Assembly (NCBI RefSeq): GCF_019160155.1
Contig: NZ_JAFNIH010000019.1
Span: 434,001-498,000, forward strand
From: Pinisolibacter aquiterrae
GTDB taxonomy: Bacteria; Pseudomonadota; Alphaproteobacteria; Rhizobiales; Ancalomicrobiaceae
Length of the DNA stretch: 64,000 bases
Reading direction: 5' to 3'
Positions 8,251-23,268 of the stretch are shown in pieces (positions within the stretch are counted from its first letter, which is position 1; every line of letters begins with the position of its first letter). The notes under the pieces were generated by a model that saw nothing but the letters and a program-made list of their open reading frames with translations, was not told where the DNA came from and searched no databases. Both the position numbers and the translations under genes were made by a program.

Positions 8251-9987
8251 GTGTCGACCCCGCCGCGATCGTCCCGAGGATCCATGCGCTCCGCGAGCCT
8301 CCCTCCTGCGCGAGCTCCCGCGTCGCGATCCCGCTCCCGTCGCGTCGACGGGTGCCTCCGCGCGTCGCTCGCCGGCGCGAGCCTCCTCGTCGCGCTTCTC
8401 ACCGCCGTCTCGCCCGTCCGCGCCCAGTTCCTGCGCGGCACCCTCTCCGAACGCGAGACCGCGACCCCCGACGATCCGACCCGCACCCTGCCCCGGACCC
8501 CGACCCCGTCGGTCAACGTCGCCCCCGATCTGCTCGGTCTCGGCGAAACCGTCTCGCCGCTCGATCCCGCCGCCCTGCCGAAGGACGGGACCGACGCCGC
8601 CGCCGCGACGGCCGACCCGGCCACGCCCGACCTCACCCGCACCGGCACCGTCGATCCCCGCGCGACCGCGGGTCGCGGTTCGACCGCCCGTCGCGGCACC
8701 GCCACGACCCGGACGGCGACGCCCGCCCCCGGCACCCGTGTCGCCCCGGTCGCGCCGACGGCCCCACCCGAGGAGACCGGCCGGGTGATGCCCACCGCCG
8801 CGATCCGCTCGGCGCCGCCCGACCCGGACGGCGCGACCGCCGAGGAGGCCGTCAAGGAGGATGCCGCCTACGCCCCGCTCGGCCTGCGCGTCGGCGGCAT
8901 GACCTGGCGGCCGGCGATCGAGATCGGCGTCGGCGGCAAATCGAACGTCGATTCGGCACACGGCGGCCGCTCGAGCAGCGCCGTCTCGATCGAACCGGAA
9001 CTGATCGGCCGATCCGACTGGTCGCGTCACGCGCTCGAGGTGTCGCTGCGCGGCGGTCTCCTCGCCTATCCGAACGCCCCGGATCAGAGCCGCAAGCAAT
9101 ATGCCGCCGAGGTTCGGGGCCGGATCGAGATCGGCGACCTCACCCGTCTCGATCTCGCCGCCGGCTGGGCCCGCCAGCGCGAGACGACCTCGGTCACCGA
9201 GACGGCCACCGCCGGCGACGGCACCGATCGCGAGAGCAAGACCCTCTCCGTCGGCCTGACCCGCGAGGTCGGCGCGATCGGCCTGACGTTGCGCGGCGAA
9301 ATGGCCCGCTCCGACTATTTCCTCAACGGCACCCTCGACGCCGGCGCGGTCGATCCGTCGATCCAGAACAACACCCGTTGGACCGCCGCCTTCCGCACCA
9401 CCTTGGGGCCGACCCGGACGATCGCGCCCTTCGTCGAGGTCCAGACCGGCATCCGCCGTTACGATGCCGGCTTGGTCTACGGCCTGCGTCGCGACGGCGA
9501 CGGCGCCGCCGCCAAGATCGGCGTGGCGATCGACACCGGCCCGACCCTGCGCGGCGAGATCTCGACCGGCTGGGGCTTCGAGAAGCCGGCTGAGACCTCG
9601 TTGAGCACCCTCTCCGGCTGGCTCGTCGACGGCAACCTGACGTGGTCGCCGAGCCGTCTCGTGGTGGTCAAGACGAAGATCAAGACCAGCTTCGAACCCA
9701 CCACCAACGCCGGTTCGCCCGGCTCGATCGCCCGCGCCTGGACCATCGACGTCGATTGGGCGCTGCGGCGCGACCTCACCGCCAGCCTCGGCGGCGGCTG
9801 GGACACCAAGCACTATTTCGGGATCGACGTCGACGAGCGCACCGCCGCCCTGTCCGCCGGCCTGACCTACAAGTTCGACCGCACCTTCCAGACCTTCGTC
9901 CGTGCCAAGTTCGAGCACGTCACCGCCTCGAACGCCCCGACCTACGACGTCGGCACGGTGATGACCGGCGTTCGCATCCAGCGCTGA
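8251..9987 (+). CDS. Outer-membrane beta-barrel protein
   Basis: A 578-aa exported protein, with an alternative start at 8284 that removes 11 residues. An Arg-rich head and hydrophobic helix end in VSPVRAQ (signal peptide). Residues about 60-195 are a low-complexity Thr/Ala/Pro linker. From about 200 there are alternating amphipathic strands with aromatic belts, ending in an Arg residue after VMTGVRIQR. This suits the BBP2-type barrel family often found beside polysaccharide genes in alphaproteobacteria. Galactose/glucose nucleotide synthesis (galU) and Kdo synthesis (kpsF) flank it, so a role in surface polysaccharide is possible but not shown. Confidence 0.75.
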   Translation: MSTPPRSSRGSMRSASLPPARAPASRSRSRRVDGCLRASLAGASLLVALLTAVSPVRAQFLRGTLSERETATPDDPTRTLPRTPTPSVNVAPDLLGLGETVSPLDPAALPKDGTDAAAATADPATPDLTRTGTVDPRATAGRGSTARRGTATTRTATPAPGTRVAPVAPTAPPEETGRVMPTAAIRSAPPDPDGATAEEAVKEDAAYAPLGLRVGGMTWRPAIEIGVGGKSNVDSAHGGRSSSAVSIEPELIGRSDWSRHALEVSLRGGLLAYPNAPDQSRKQYAAEVRGRIEIGDLTRLDLAAGWARQRETTSVTETATAGDGTDRESKTLSVGLTREVGAIGLTLRGEMARSDYFLNGTLDAGAVDPSIQNNTRWTAAFRTTLGPTRTIAPFVEVQTGIRRYDAGLVYGLRRDGDGAAAKIGVAIDTGPTLRGEISTGWGFEKPAETSLSTLSGWLVDGNLTWSPSRLVVVKTKIKTSFEPTTNAGSPGSIARAWTIDVDWALRRDLTASLGGGWDTKHYFGIDVDERTAALSAGLTYKFDRTFQTFVRAKFEHVTASNAPTYDVGTVMTGVRIQR

Positions 9988-10063
9988 CGACGGCCCCCGA
10001 GAAACGAAGACGGCCGCCGCCCCGGCAGGGACGACGGCCGCGCGTCGTGGATCGGACCGAGGA

Positions 10064-10942
10064 TCAGTGCCCCTTCAGGATCGCCGCGATCTCGGCCTTG
10101 AAGTCGGCGGTCAGCTCGGTGCGCTCGAGGCCATAGGCGACGTTGGCCGCGAGGAAGCCGACCTTGGAGCCGCAGTCGTAGGTCTTGCCCTCGAACTTCA
10201 CGCCCCAGAACGCGTCTTCGCCCATCAGCTTGAGCATCGAATCGGTCAGCTGGATCTCGTTGCCGGCGCCCTTCTCCTGGCTCGCCAGCAGTTCGAAGAT
10301 GCGCGGCTGCAGGATGTAGCGGCCGTTGATGAAGAGGTTGGAGGGGGCGGTGCCCGCCTTCGGCTTCTCCACCATGGAGGTGATCTCGAAGGCCTTGCCC
10401 TTGTGGGCGCCGACCCCGACGATGCCGTACTGATGGGCGAGCTCGGGCGCGCATTCCTCGACCGCGACCACGTTGCCGCCGGTCTCATGATAGACCTCGG
10501 TCATCTGGGCGAGACAGCTCTTGCCGACGCCCTTCATGATCATGTCGGGCAACATCACCGCGAAGGGCTCGTCACCGACCAGATCGCGCGCGCACCACAC
10601 CGCATGGCCGAGCCCGAGCGGCTCCTGCTGGCGGGTGAAGGAGGCCGCGCCGGGGCGCAGGCGCTGACCGTCGAGGATGGCCAGTTCCGCCACCTTGTTG
10701 CGGCTCTTCAGCGTCTGCTCGAGCTCGTAGGCGATGTCGAAGTGATCCTCGATGACGCCCTTGTTGCGGCCGGTCACGAAGATGAAGTGCTCGATGCCCG
10801 CCTCGCGCGCCTCGTCGACGATGTATTGGATCACCGGCTTGTCGACGACCGTCAACATCTCCTTCGGCATCGCCTTGGTGGCGGGGAGGAAGCGGGTTCC
10901 GAGGCCCGCGACGGGGAAGACGGCCTTGCGAATTTTCTTCAT
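10064..10942 (-). CDS. galU: UTP-glucose-1-phosphate uridylyltransferase
   Basis: A 292-aa nucleotidyltransferase making UDP-glucose from UTP and glucose-1-phosphate. Signatures are [20 protein letters not shown] at residues 7-26, VMLPDMIM, the VEKPKAG segment and a Lys-rich C-terminal region, and the length is typical of bacterial GalU. The ATG at 10942 ([11 protein letters not shown]) is preferred to an upstream in-frame codon at 11032. It stands alone between a convergent barrel gene and a divergent transglycosylase gene. Confidence 0.95.
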   Translation of the reverse strand: MKKIRKAVFPVAGLGTRFLPATKAMPKEMLTVVDKPVIQYIVDEAREAGIEHFIFVTGRNKGVIEDHFDIAYELEQTLKSRNKVAELAILDGQRLRPGAASFTRQQEPLGLGHAVWCARDLVGDEPFAVMLPDMIMKGVGKSCLAQMTEVYHETGGNVVAVEECAPELAHQYGIVGVGAHKGKAFEITSMVEKPKAGTAPSNLFINGRYILQPRIFELLASQEKGAGNEIQLTDSMLKLMGEDAFWGVKFEGKTYDCGSKVGFLAANVAYGLERTELTADFKAEIAAILKGH

Positions 10943-11141
10943 GTCGAAAACACCCTGAAACCCATGACGATCGGGCCGGGATCCCCTCTCGTCGACAGTT
11001 GTGGACGTACCGGAAGCTCGCTCGATCGACAAGCCGGTCGATCTGCGGATCCGTCGGCGACCGGCGCGCTGTTCTCCTGATGCGCAGTCGTGGCGGGACC
11101 GTGGCGAGCCACTCGCATGCCACGAAACTCACCACCACGGC
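10943..11141. other. Intergenic region upstream of galU; no gene seen
   Basis: Together with the CtrA-like site beyond it, this separates galU from the transglycosylase gene by about 300 bases. I see no convincing ORF, RNA or promoter hexamers for galU in it. Confidence 0.4.
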
Positions 11142-11142
11142 G

Positions 11143-11169
11143 TTAAGACCGTATTAAGATCGAATTAAC
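11143..11169 (+). promoter_or_regulatory. Double CtrA-type box
   Basis: Three TTAA half-sites at 11143, 11154 and 11165 are each separated by exactly seven bases, and the last reads TTAACC. This gives two overlapping matches to the CtrA consensus TTAA-N7-TTAA(C). It lies 81 bases before the transglycosylase ATG. CtrA is the cell-cycle master regulator of alphaproteobacteria, so cell-cycle timing of this cell-wall gene is a reasonable inference. Confidence 0.7.
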
Positions 11170-11249
11170 CATGATCCCCCGAGACGACGCGCCATCCGCG
11201 ACCTCCGGCCCGCCCACCCGAGCCGGTCGCATCGATCAGGAGACCACCG

Positions 11250-12554
11250 ATGACACGAGCGACTTCGCTGAACCGGGGCCTTCTCGCCCTCCCGGATCCG
11301 GCGACCACCCGCCGTGCCTTCCTCGTCGGCCTCGGCGCCACCGGCCTCGGCGCCTGCGCCTCCAATCCCGTCTCCGGCACCCTGCGCGCCGCCGAGACCC
11401 CGGAGATACCCGACGGGTTCCGGGAATGGATCGTCGCCTTCCGCCCGCGCGCGCTCGGCCGCGGCATCTCCGCCGCCACCTACGACCGCGTCATGAATTC
11501 GGTCGTGCCGGAGACCTCGGTCTTCAAGTCAGACAAGTCGCAGCCCGAGACGATCGAGCCGATCTGGCGCTACGTCGACCGCCGCACCAACGAATACAAC
11601 GTCGCCACCGGCCGCAAGCGCATCCAGGAATATGCCGCCCTGTGGGACCGGATCGAGGCCCGCTACGGCGTCGATCGCCATCTCCTCTGCGCGCTGTGGG
11701 GGCTGGAATCCTCCTTCGGCGATCTCGCCGTCTCCACGAAATACATGAAGCCGGTGATGAACTGCCTCGCCGCCCTCGCCTGGGGCGAGCCGCGACGGCG
11801 CACCTATTGGGAGGCCGAGCTCCTCAACGGCCTCGTCATCATCGATCGCGGCTGGGCCGAGCCGTCGGGCATGATCGGTTCCTGGGCCGGCGCCATGGGC
11901 CACACCCAGTGGATGCCCGAGGTCTGGCTCAACATGGGCGTCGACTTCGACGGCGACGGCAAGATCAACCCCTTCGGCAAGCCCGACGACGCGCTCGCCG
12001 GCACCGCCCGCTACATGGTCGAGCGCGGCAAGTACCGCCGCGGCGAGGCCTGGGGCTACGAAGTCTCGTTCGATCCCGGCTTCGATCTCGGCGACGCCGA
12101 CGGCAAGACCCGCCACACCATCGCCCACTGGACCGCGCGCGGCATGCGCCGCGCCGACGGCCAGCCCTTCCCGCGCTCCGGCGACATCGCCCGCATCTGG
12201 CTGCCGGCCGGCGCCAAGGGCCCCGCCTTCGCCCTGTTGCAGAACTTCTACGCGGTCCGCTCCTACAACCCCTCCAACAAATACGCGCTCGCCATCTGCC
12301 ACCTCTCCGACAAGATCCGGGGCAACGGCACCTTCATCCATCCCTGGCCGACCCAGGAGCGTCTCCTCACCCTGGCCGAGACCCAGGAGATGCAGGAGAA
12401 GCTGACCGCCATGGGCTTCGACACCGGCGGCGCCGACGGCCGCGCCGGCGAGAAGACCCAGTCGGCGCTCCAGGCCTGGCAGAAGTCGGTCGGCATGCAG
12501 CCCGCCGACGGCTACCCCTCCGACAAGGTTCTGGAACGGCTGCGCGGCGGTTGA
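11250..12554 (+). CDS. Lytic murein transglycosylase (MltB-type), Tat lipoprotein
   Basis: A 434-aa periplasmic lytic transglycosylase that cleaves peptidoglycan to 1,6-anhydro ends. Residues 19-36 contain both a twin-arginine motif (TTRRAFL) and a lipobox ending LGAC, with the lipidated Cys at 36. The SLT_2 domain spans about 55-350, with the catalytic Glu at about residue 153 in WGLESSFG. A peptidoglycan-binding domain occupies about 375-432 (MGFDTGGADGRAGEKTQSAL). The gene is preceded by a double CtrA-type box. A GGAG sits before the ATG (tcaggagaccaccg). Confidence 0.92.
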   Translation: MTRATSLNRGLLALPDPATTRRAFLVGLGATGLGACASNPVSGTLRAAETPEIPDGFREWIVAFRPRALGRGISAATYDRVMNSVVPETSVFKSDKSQPETIEPIWRYVDRRTNEYNVATGRKRIQEYAALWDRIEARYGVDRHLLCALWGLESSFGDLAVSTKYMKPVMNCLAALAWGEPRRRTYWEAELLNGLVIIDRGWAEPSGMIGSWAGAMGHTQWMPEVWLNMGVDFDGDGKINPFGKPDDALAGTARYMVERGKYRRGEAWGYEVSFDPGFDLGDADGKTRHTIAHWTARGMRRADGQPFPRSGDIARIWLPAGAKGPAFALLQNFYAVRSYNPSNKYALAICHLSDKIRGNGTFIHPWPTQERLLTLAETQEMQEKLTAMGFDTGGADGRAGEKTQSALQAWQKSVGMQPADGYPSDKVLERLRGG

Positions 12555-12677
12555 GACCCGGCCCGGCCACGCGAAAATGTCGGAGAAATCTCCGACCCGA
12601 TTCAATCCGCGCGGAAATCGCACTAGACTGGTCTTCGAGCCGACCCTCGCGGCGTCAGAGATCCGGAGACCGTCCCC

Positions 12678-13859
12678 ATGCGCCGCATCGCGATGTGGCT
12701 CGCCGTCGTGGCGATCGCGCTCGCCCTTCCGGGCGCTCCTCCGGTTCAGGCCCAGGATCCCGTCACCGGCTTCTTCAACATGCTGTTCGGCGGCGGCCGG
12801 CGTCAGCCGCAACAACAGCAACAGCAGTATCAGATCATCGAGCCCGACCAGACCCGCAAGCCCACCCGCCCGGCCGAGCCTCGCGTCGTCGAGACGCCGA
12901 AGAACCCCGACGCCCAGACCGTCGTGGTGGTCGGCGACATCGAGGCGGCCGGGCTCGCGAGCGGCCTCCAGGCCGCCTTCGCCGAGGAACCCTCGCTCAT
13001 CGTCCTGCCCAAGGTGAAGAACACCACCGGCCTCGTCCGCGACGGCGACCCCGACGGCATCGCCCAGCTGAAGAAGACCCTCACCGACACCGCGCCCGAT
13101 TTCGTCGTCGCCATGATCGGCATCAACGACTGGCGCGCGATTCCCGTGCCCGGCGGCAAGGCGATCGAGCCCGACTCCCCGGACTGGGCCCGCCTCTACG
13201 GCGAACGCCTCGACCAATATGTCGCGGCGCTGCGCGCCACCGGCCGGCCGTTCTGGTGGGTGGGCCTGCCCCCCACCGCCGACGCCGACCTCGGCCCGAC
13301 CCGGCGCGCCGCCTTCTCCGCCTTCCTGTCGTCGCTGAACGACCTCGCCCGCCCGCGCGTCCAGGCCGCAGGCGGCACCTTCGTCGACGTCTGGGCCGCC
13401 TTCACCGACGAAGAGGGCCACTACACCCAGATGGGTCCCGACGTCGACGGACAGGTGAAGCGCCTGCGTCTCAACGACGGCATCCTCTTCACCCGGGCCG
13501 GCCGGCGCAAACTCGCCTTCTTCGTCGAGAGCGGCATCCTGCGCCTCAAACGCGGCGAGGCCCCGGTCGCCCTGCCGGAGGAGCCCAAGGTGGTCGCCCC
13601 GGTCGAGGCGACCATCGTCGGCGCGCCGCCGCCGCTGCCGCCGGCGCCCTGGTCGGTGCCGGGCCCGGTCGTCCCCCTCGACGATCCCGCCCCGTCCGCC
13701 GAGGCCGGCCTCGCCGGCGGCCCCGACCGTACGCCGCCGCGCTGGCTGCCGGGCGGCTACCCCGTCGCCGCCACCCCCGCCCACCGCCGTCTGGTCGAGG
13801 GCGCCCCCCTCGATCCGCCCGCCGGCCGGGTCGACGCCCTCGTCCGCCGCGCGCCGTGA
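12678..13859 (+). CDS. DUF459-family SGNH-fold protein lacking catalytic Ser and His
   Basis: A 393-aa exported protein with a signal peptide ending QAQ at about residue 26, then a Gln-rich linker (PQQQQQQYQ). The DUF459/SGNH core spans about 80-285. Block III is intact (IGINDWR), but block I reads VVGDIEAAGLASGL, with Ile 88 where the nucleophilic Ser of GDS would be. The last block reads DGILFTRAGRRKLAFF, with Leu 270 where DGIHFT would give the catalytic His. A Pro-rich tail follows (300-393). It may be a non-enzymatic carbohydrate or peptidoglycan binder. It lies 123 bases after the transglycosylase, which supports an envelope role. Confidence 0.75.
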   Translation: MRRIAMWLAVVAIALALPGAPPVQAQDPVTGFFNMLFGGGRRQPQQQQQQYQIIEPDQTRKPTRPAEPRVVETPKNPDAQTVVVVGDIEAAGLASGLQAAFAEEPSLIVLPKVKNTTGLVRDGDPDGIAQLKKTLTDTAPDFVVAMIGINDWRAIPVPGGKAIEPDSPDWARLYGERLDQYVAALRATGRPFWWVGLPPTADADLGPTRRAAFSAFLSSLNDLARPRVQAAGGTFVDVWAAFTDEEGHYTQMGPDVDGQVKRLRLNDGILFTRAGRRKLAFFVESGILRLKRGEAPVALPEEPKVVAPVEATIVGAPPPLPPAPWSVPGPVVPLDDPAPSAEAGLAGGPDRTPPRWLPGGYPVAATPAHRRLVEGAPLDPPAGRVDALVRRAP

Positions 13860-13908
13860 CCGCCACGGACCGACGGCCGACGCGGTTTCATCCCTTCGGA
13901 GAGGCCCG

Positions 13909-14346
13909 ATGACCCTGCCCACCCCTCCCGCCTGGCTGTTCTGGGCGTTGCTCTCGGCCGTCTTCGCCGCCTCGACCGCGCTCTTCGCCAAGCTCGGCGT
14001 CGCCCAGGTGCCGGTGCAACTCGCCACGCTCCTGCGGACCCTGGTGGTGGTCGCCTTCGCCGGCGGCCTCGTCGCCGCCACCGGCGAATGGCGCGCGCTC
14101 CCCGGCCTTCCGGCCAGCGCCTGGGGCGCCCTGATCCTGTCCGGACTGGCGACGGGCGCCTCGTGGCTCTGCTGGTTCCGCGCCCTCTCGCTCGGCGAGG
14201 CCGCCCGCGTCGCCCCGATCGACAAGCTGAGCGTGGTACTGGTCGCCGTCTTCGGCGCCACCTTCCTCGGTGAGCGTCTGACCGCGATCAACTGGGCCGG
14301 CGTCGCCCTGATCGCCGGCGGCGCCGTTCTGGTCGCCGTCCGCTGA
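13909..14346 (+). CDS. Half-size EamA/DMT-superfamily membrane protein
   Basis: A 145-aa protein with one EamA domain of about five membrane segments, half the length of a typical ten-helix drug/metabolite transporter. It presumably dimerises in the inner membrane. The substrate is unknown. The last segment carries the usual FLGERLTAINWAGVALIAGG pattern. The ATG follows GAGAGG, 49 bases after the DUF459 stop, so the genes may be cotranscribed. Members of this small type are annotated as EamA transporters in many alphaproteobacteria. Confidence 0.82.
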   Translation: MTLPTPPAWLFWALLSAVFAASTALFAKLGVAQVPVQLATLLRTLVVVAFAGGLVAATGEWRALPGLPASAWGALILSGLATGASWLCWFRALSLGEAARVAPIDKLSVVLVAVFGATFLGERLTAINWAGVALIAGGAVLVAVR

Positions 14347-14366
14347 ACTGACCCCGAAGACGACGA

Positions 14367-14392
14367 CGGCGCGCCTCTGTCGAGACGCGCCG
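14367..14392. terminator. Hairpin between convergent eamA-like gene and gltD
   Basis: CGGCGCG and CGCGCCG form a 7-bp perfect stem with a 12-base loop, midway between two convergent stop codons. There is no T tract, so intrinsic termination is only possible. Confidence 0.35.
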
Positions 14393-14418
14393 CCGAATAC
14401 GTCCGAGACGAAGACCGC

Positions 14419-15840
<1,422 letters not shown>

Positions 15841-15869
15841 GCACTCCGTTCGTCTTCCGTGGGACCGCT

Positions 15870-15903
15870 CGCCCCGCCCCTCTCGTCGACGAGGGGGCGG
15901 GCG
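15870..15903. other. Strong hairpin between gltB and gltD
   Basis: The sequence around CTCGTCGACGAG forms a near-continuous GC-rich stem (CGCCCCGCCCCTCTCGTC against GACGAGGGGGCGGGCG) with few mismatches. Lying inside the gltB-gltD operon without a T tract, it probably stabilises or processes the mRNA and sets the subunit ratio. This is inference. Confidence 0.5.
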
Positions 15904-15941
15904 ACCTGCGGTCGATCAGGGTGAATGGCGCGATCCGAGGA

Positions 15942-20669
<4,728 letters not shown>

Positions 20670-21174
20670 TGGGATCCATCCTCGCTTTGAGCGACGTCTC
20701 GCGACGTCGGCGACAAGGGTGGCCCGTCGACGCTCGCCCCCGCCGCCGACCGGCGGGAGAGGCGACCGGCGCGGGCCGGGTTTCGGGACGTCACCGCTCG
20801 CAAACCTCGGGCCGAGTCCGAAAATCGATCTCGAAGACCCTCGGAAACGAGCTGAGCCCCTGCCGAGAAAGAGTGAGAAGTGACTGAAAACAGCCGATTT
20901 TCTCGCCCCCTGGAGAGATAGGTCAACAACACTGTCCTATTTCTCACAGTCGGAAGATGGCAGAAAACCGGAGTCCTCGCAAGTCGACCCGCATGCGCGC
21001 CATGCCGCACCTCTCGCCACTCTGAGCAAATGCTGGGCAACCGCACACGATCGGCGCGAATTACGGTCACGCAGCGACACCTCGCGCGTCTTCCGCACGA
21101 GCGGCCCGCCCTCCGTCGCACGCCCCTTCCCCACGCCCTTGCTCCGCGGCCCGCGCGGTGCCAAGGTCGCCGCC
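20670..21174. other. 505-base gap between gltB and the aldolase gene
   Basis: No supported gene. On the minus strand TTGACC with a weak downstream hexamer occurs near 20920-20890 and could be the gltB promoter. A loose inverted repeat GATAGG...CCTATTTC surrounds it (about 20918-20948). Neither is strong enough to call separately. The rest is GC-rich sequence without visible structure. Confidence 0.4.
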
Positions 21175-22224
21175 ATGATCTTCTCGTCCGACAATTGGGC
21201 CGGTGCCTCCGAGCCCGTCCTCGCCGCCCTCCTCGCCGCCGGTCGCTCGGGTGCCCGTCCCGCCTACGGCACCGACGACGCCACCCGCCGGCTCGAGGCG
21301 CGGATCTCCGAACTCTTCGAACGTGAGGTCGCGGTGCTGACGGTCGCCACCGGCACCGCCGCCAACGCGCTGTCGATCGCCGCCCTCGCCCCACCCTGGG
21401 GCGCGGTCGTCGCCCACGAGGAGGCACATCTGGCGGTCGACGAATGCGGCGCTCCGGAGTTCTTCGCCGGCACCCGCACGATCCGTCTTCCCGGCGCGCG
21501 CGGAAAGCTCGGCGCCGCCGATCTCGCCCGGCGCCTCGAAGAGATCCCGCGCGGGCTCCATCACGGCGAACTCTCGGTTCTGTCGCTGACCTCGCCCAAC
21601 GAATACGGCCTCGTCTACCGGCCGGCCGAGACCGCCGCCCTCTGCGAGGTCGCCCGGGCGCATCGGCTCGCGGTGCACCTCGACGGTGCCCGTTTCGCCA
21701 ATGCGATCGCCCGCCTCGGCTGCACCCCGGCGGAAGCCACCTGGAAGGCCGGCGTCGATCTGATGTCCTTCGGCGGCACCAAGGGCGGCTGCCTGATGGC
21801 CGAGGCGATCGTCGCCTTCGACCCCGCGCGCCGCGACACGATCGCTTATCTGCGCAAGCGCGCCGGCCAGCTCGTCTCCAAACATCGTCTGATCACCGCG
21901 CAGTTCGACGCCTGGCTCGACGGCGGCCATTGGCTCGCCCTCGCCACCCATGCCAACGCCATGGCCGATGCTCTCGCGGAAACGATCGCCGCCTCGCCGC
22001 GCGCCCGCCTCGCCTGGGCGCCGGAGGCCAACGAGGTCTTCGTCTTCATGGACGAGGCGACGGCCGAACGGCTGCGCGCCGCCGGGGCTCGTTTCTACGA
22101 TTGGTCGGTGGCGGCGCTCGCGCCCGAGGATCGTCCCCGCGACGGCGAGAAACTGTGGCGCTTCGTCACCAGTTTCGCGACGACGTCCGAGGAGATCGCC
22201 GACCTCGCCCGCGCCCTCGCCTGA
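21175..22224 (+). CDS. Low-specificity L-threonine aldolase-type PLP enzyme
   Basis: A 349-aa fold-type I PLP enzyme of the beta-eliminating lyase/threonine aldolase family, which cleaves L-threonine or allo-threonine to glycine and acetaldehyde. The PLP Lys is at about residue 203 in SFGGTKGG. The substrate-side motif HLDGARFANA and the N-terminal FSSDNWAGASEPV are typical. The start at 21175 (MIFSSDNW) follows family convention; an in-frame ATG at 21139 would add 12 residues. The L or D preference and the true beta-hydroxy amino acid are not visible. Confidence 0.87.
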   Translation: MIFSSDNWAGASEPVLAALLAAGRSGARPAYGTDDATRRLEARISELFEREVAVLTVATGTAANALSIAALAPPWGAVVAHEEAHLAVDECGAPEFFAGTRTIRLPGARGKLGAADLARRLEEIPRGLHHGELSVLSLTSPNEYGLVYRPAETAALCEVARAHRLAVHLDGARFANAIARLGCTPAEATWKAGVDLMSFGGTKGGCLMAEAIVAFDPARRDTIAYLRKRAGQLVSKHRLITAQFDAWLDGGHWLALATHANAMADALAETIAASPRARLAWAPEANEVFVFMDEATAERLRAAGARFYDWSVAALAPEDRPRDGEKLWRFVTSFATTSEEIADLARALA

Positions 22225-22227
22225 GGC

Positions 22228-22515
22228 TCAATCGAGCTCGAAGTCGGCGGCGATCCTGAGATCGCGCAAGGGCCGGACCCGGCGGATCGCGTCCTCGTAG
22301 ATCGGATGCGCCTTGTAGGCGGCGAGCGCGGCCGCGTCGGCGAATTCGCCATAGACCACGAAGTCGACCTCGGTCGACCACGAATCGCCCTTCAGATTGG
22401 GCCGGATCTCCAGACGCAGGGCGTGCGGGTTGCTCTCCAGGAGCCTGAGCCCCGCCTCCACCGTGGCACGGTCGGCGGGATCGGCGACGGTGAAGAAGAC
22501 GATGTGACGGATCAC
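22228..22515 (-). CDS. Dabb (stress-responsive A/B barrel) domain protein
   Basis: A 95-aa single-domain protein starting with GTG at 22515. It opens with the family hallmark IRHIVFFTVADP and contains EIRPNLKGDSWSTEVDFVVYGEF and an AYKAHPIYE segment, all typical Dabb features. These proteins form dimeric alpha+beta barrels; some are associated with stress or small-molecule breakdown, but most have no known reaction. It converges on the aldolase gene with a three-base gap. No upstream ATG in frame gives a better start. Confidence 0.82.
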   Translation of the reverse strand: MIRHIVFFTVADPADRATVEAGLRLLESNPHALRLEIRPNLKGDSWSTEVDFVVYGEFADAAALAAYKAHPIYEDAIRRVRPLRDLRIAADFELD

Positions 22516-22638
22516 GGACCTATGTCTCTCTGAGGCCCGCCGCCGACCGAGGCCGGGCGCGAGGCCGAACATGTTCGCGGGGCGTACGTCTACCGCCTCG
22601 TGATCGCCCTGACAAACCGCCCGACGCACGCGGACCCC

Positions 22639-22682
22639 AAAAAAGGCGATGCCCCGCCGTCCCTGGGGGTGGACGACGGGGC
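22639..22682 (-). terminator. Intrinsic terminator of hsp20
   Basis: On the minus strand GCCCCGTCGTCC and GGACGGCGGGGC form a 12-bp stem with one mismatch, followed a few bases later by a run of six Ts. It lies about 90 bases after the hsp20 stop. Confidence 0.7.
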
Positions 22683-22773
22683 ACGCTCGAAAACCGACCG
22701 GGGGCGATCGGGGCTCTGGCGCCGAGCGGGCTCCTCGGGGGGACGGAGGAACCCGATCGGCGGGTCGCGGCCG

Positions 22774-23268
22774 TCAGGCGGCGGCGACCGTCGGCGTCGA
22801 TTCGATCGACGGCGAGGCGGGGGAGGCCTCGATCGTGCCGCGCGAGGCGGCCTGGGTGATCGGAATGCGACGCGACTTCAGCGTCTCGGGGATCTCCCGG
22901 ACGAGTTCGATGTGCAGCAGCCCGTTCTCGAGCCGCGCGCCCTGTACGATCATGTGATCGGCGAGCTGGAAGCGGCGTTCGAAGCTGCGCGCGGCGATGC
23001 CTCGATAGAGGAATTCGCCGGAGGCCTCCTGTTGGACCTTCTCGCCCTTCACCGAGAGAGCGTTCTCCTTGACCTCGATCGACAGCTCGCCCTCACCGAA
23101 GCCGGCCACGGCCATGGTGATGCGATAGGCGTCGTCGCCGGTCCGCTCGATGTTGTAGGGCGGATAACTCGGCTGCGAAGCTTCCGCGGCGCCGAGATTG
23201 TCCATCAGCGAGAAGAGACGGTCGAAACCGACCGTGGAACGATAGAGGGGAGAGAAATCGACACGCAT
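22774..23268 (-). CDS. Small heat-shock protein, Hsp20/IbpA type
   Basis: A 164-aa alpha-crystallin-domain chaperone that holds unfolding proteins for refolding by DnaK and ClpB. The N-terminus MRVDFSPLYRSTVGFDRLF is the usual IbpA start. The crystallin domain spans about 35-130 (PPYNIERTGDDAYRI to NGLLHIEL). The C-terminal oligomerisation motif I-x-I is present as IPI in RRIPIT. The tail after it is Ala/Ser/Thr-rich and longer than in E. coli IbpA. The ATG follows a strong GGAGG that is predicted to be masked by a leader hairpin. Confidence 0.92.
   Translation of the reverse strand: MRVDFSPLYRSTVGFDRLFSLMDNLGAAEASQPSYPPYNIERTGDDAYRITMAVAGFGEGELSIEVKENALSVKGEKVQQEASGEFLYRGIAARSFERRFQLADHMIVQGARLENGLLHIELVREIPETLKSRRIPITQAASRGTIEASPASPSIESTPTVAAA

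Noticed and set aside
11529..14291. A 920-codon minus-strand frame across the transglycosylase, DUF459 and EamA genes
   Set aside because: It spans three well-supported plus-strand genes, including their intergenic gaps, and shows no domain; it is a shadow of low stop-codon frequency.
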